Of a DNA stretch of 13,144 bases, positions 12,438 to 13,144 are shown in pieces (position 1 is the stretch's first letter; the number at the start of each line of letters is the position of its first letter). The DNA lies in assembly GCA_021772235.1 (NCBI GenBank), contig JAJFMI010000155.1, forward strand, positions 1-13,144, read 5' to 3'. The translations under genes were made by a program, and so were the position numbers. The notes beneath the pieces were generated by a model. That model ran no database searches. It worked only from the letters and a program-made list of their open reading frames with translations, and had not been told where the DNA came from. This stretch comes from Chlamydiota bacterium (GTDB taxonomy: Bacteria > Chlamydiota > Chlamydiia > Chlamydiales > JAJFMI01).

Positions 12438-13144
12438 TCATTGTAGGGCGATTAAGAGTAAACCGGCAAGGGCGTAGCGGTTATCGCGGTTGCCATAGGC
12501 CATTGCATCAAGAAGTAGGTCGATAGCCCCCGGTTCATGGGAGAATCCTATTGCTTCGTAGGTTTCAAAGAGGAGTTGGGAGCTTTCTGAGGGGGCAAGT
12601 TCATAGGAGGAGAGTGTTTTTTTCTTTCTCTTCCAATCGCTTTTTTTCTCAAAGCGGAAGAGGTTTTTGCCTTGTTCTTCGCGTATCCATTCCACAAATG
12701 CTTTTGAATCAAATCCATCTGCTTTTAGGCGGTAGAGTGCCAAATTGCAGTAGCCGCGTGTCAAGGGCATGCCCATTTCACGTGCGTATTCTTGCAATAG
12801 TTGTTTTGCTGCGGGGCTATTGCGATTTTCTAGTAGGCGTACGAGCACGGGAATGAGTTCTCTTTGTTGTGAATAGAAGATATGGCGTGCGATGCGCAAA
12901 AAGTGTTTTTCTCCTAGTTCAAGTGTGTCGACAAGGAGTTCTCCGCGGAAGGCGCGTGACTGCATATAGAGGCGCTCACCTTCTTCTTTTGGTATTGCTG
13001 AGGCAAGTTTTTTTACGCGCCATGCGCGCATTGATCCTCCGTCAGATAGTTGTGGTTCAAAGCCGAGGTCTGCTGCGGTTTTTATGAGAAATTCTCCGAG
13101 TGCTCCTAATGATCGCTGCTCTTTGAGTTTTAGCAGTGCTACAG
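12438..13144 (-). CDS. HEAT-like helical-repeat protein, C-terminal part (runs off window)
   Basis: The minus-strand frame is open from the right edge to the TGA at 12438 (234 codons). It is open upstream of the internal Met at 13031 (VALLKLKEQRSLGALGEFL precedes it), so the true start lies outside the window. The product is strongly helical, with repeat-like pairs such as RELIPVLVRLLENRNSPAAK, LLQEYAREMGMPL, and PGAIDLLLDAMAYGN followed by ALAGLLLIALQ. Such alpha-solenoid proteins usually bind other proteins; no catalytic motif is visible. The last 60 or so codons have a truncated copy at 11184-11372. It converges with the gene ending at 12400, with no strong terminator in the 37 bases between. 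Confidence 0.85.
   Translation of the reverse strand, partial: VALLKLKEQRSLGALGEFLIKTAADLGFEPQLSDGGSMRAWRVKKLASAIPKEEGERLYMQSRAFRGELLVDTLELGEKHFLRIARHIFYSQQRELIPVLVRLLENRNSPAAKQLLQEYAREMGMPLTRGYCNLALYRLKADGFDSKAFVEWIREEQGKNLFRFEKKSDWKRKKKTLSSYELAPSESSQLLFETYEAIGFSHEPGAIDLLLDAMAYGNRDNRYALAGLLLIALQ
12442..12626. repeat. Direct repeat, copy 2 (partner 11188-11372), within the intact gene
   Basis: This is the 3' end of the helical-repeat gene and the likely equivalent of the parent sequence, because here the frame continues uninterrupted upstream. Confidence 0.88.

Noticed and set aside
1..13144. CRISPR array or full insertion sequence
   Set aside because: No regularly spaced short repeats, no terminal inverted repeats with a DDE transposase; the only clear repeats are the 185-base pair of copies and the palindrome at 5982-6083.

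Overview
The window looks like a chromosomal segment of a chlamydia, most likely an environmental (Parachlamydiales-type) member of the Chlamydiota. Grounds: xseA, xseB and dxs run together next to a divergent tpiA, as I recall for Chlamydia; there is a divergent LptD-type outer-membrane protein; and there is a PD-(D/E)XK 'transposase-family' protein of a kind I recall as common in amoeba-associated chlamydiae. The genus cannot be fixed from the sequence alone.

Layout. (1) Positions 4848 down to 1, minus strand: a tightly overlapping operon made of a small unknown protein, xseA, xseB, dxs, NAD kinase and the start of an SLC12-type transporter that runs off the left edge. Each start overlaps the previous stop. 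(2) Positions 4849-4950: a compact divergent promoter region. (3) Positions 4951-5972, plus strand: tpiA and secG, overlapping by ATGA. (4) Positions 5982-6083: a ~102-bp nested imperfect palindrome whose centre is a strong bidirectional terminator between convergent transcription units. (5) Positions 9731 down to 6117, minus strand: lptD-like gene, PD-(D/E)XK nuclease and short-chain dehydrogenase, probably one operon. (6) Positions 9732-12437: a visibly AT-richer accessory stretch. It holds 0.5 kb of non-coding, hairpin-rich DNA, a membrane protein split by an apparent frameshift with an inclusion-membrane-protein-like bilobed hydrophobic domain, a truncated duplicate of a neighbouring gene, and an unrecognised protein with a presequence-like N-terminus. 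(7) Positions 13144 down to 12438, minus strand: the 3' part of a helical-repeat protein, the likely parent of the truncated duplicate.

How the genes fit together. The first operon mixes isoprenoid precursor supply (Dxs), NADP supply (NAD kinase), exonuclease VII (XseA/XseB) and transport. tpiA supplies glyceraldehyde-3-phosphate, one of the two Dxs substrates, from the divergent side of the same promoter region. SecG and the LptD-like protein serve envelope biogenesis. The accessory stretch looks like a small host-interaction region that has been rearranged. That last reading is inference from protein architecture and from the ~185-bp imperfect direct repeat.
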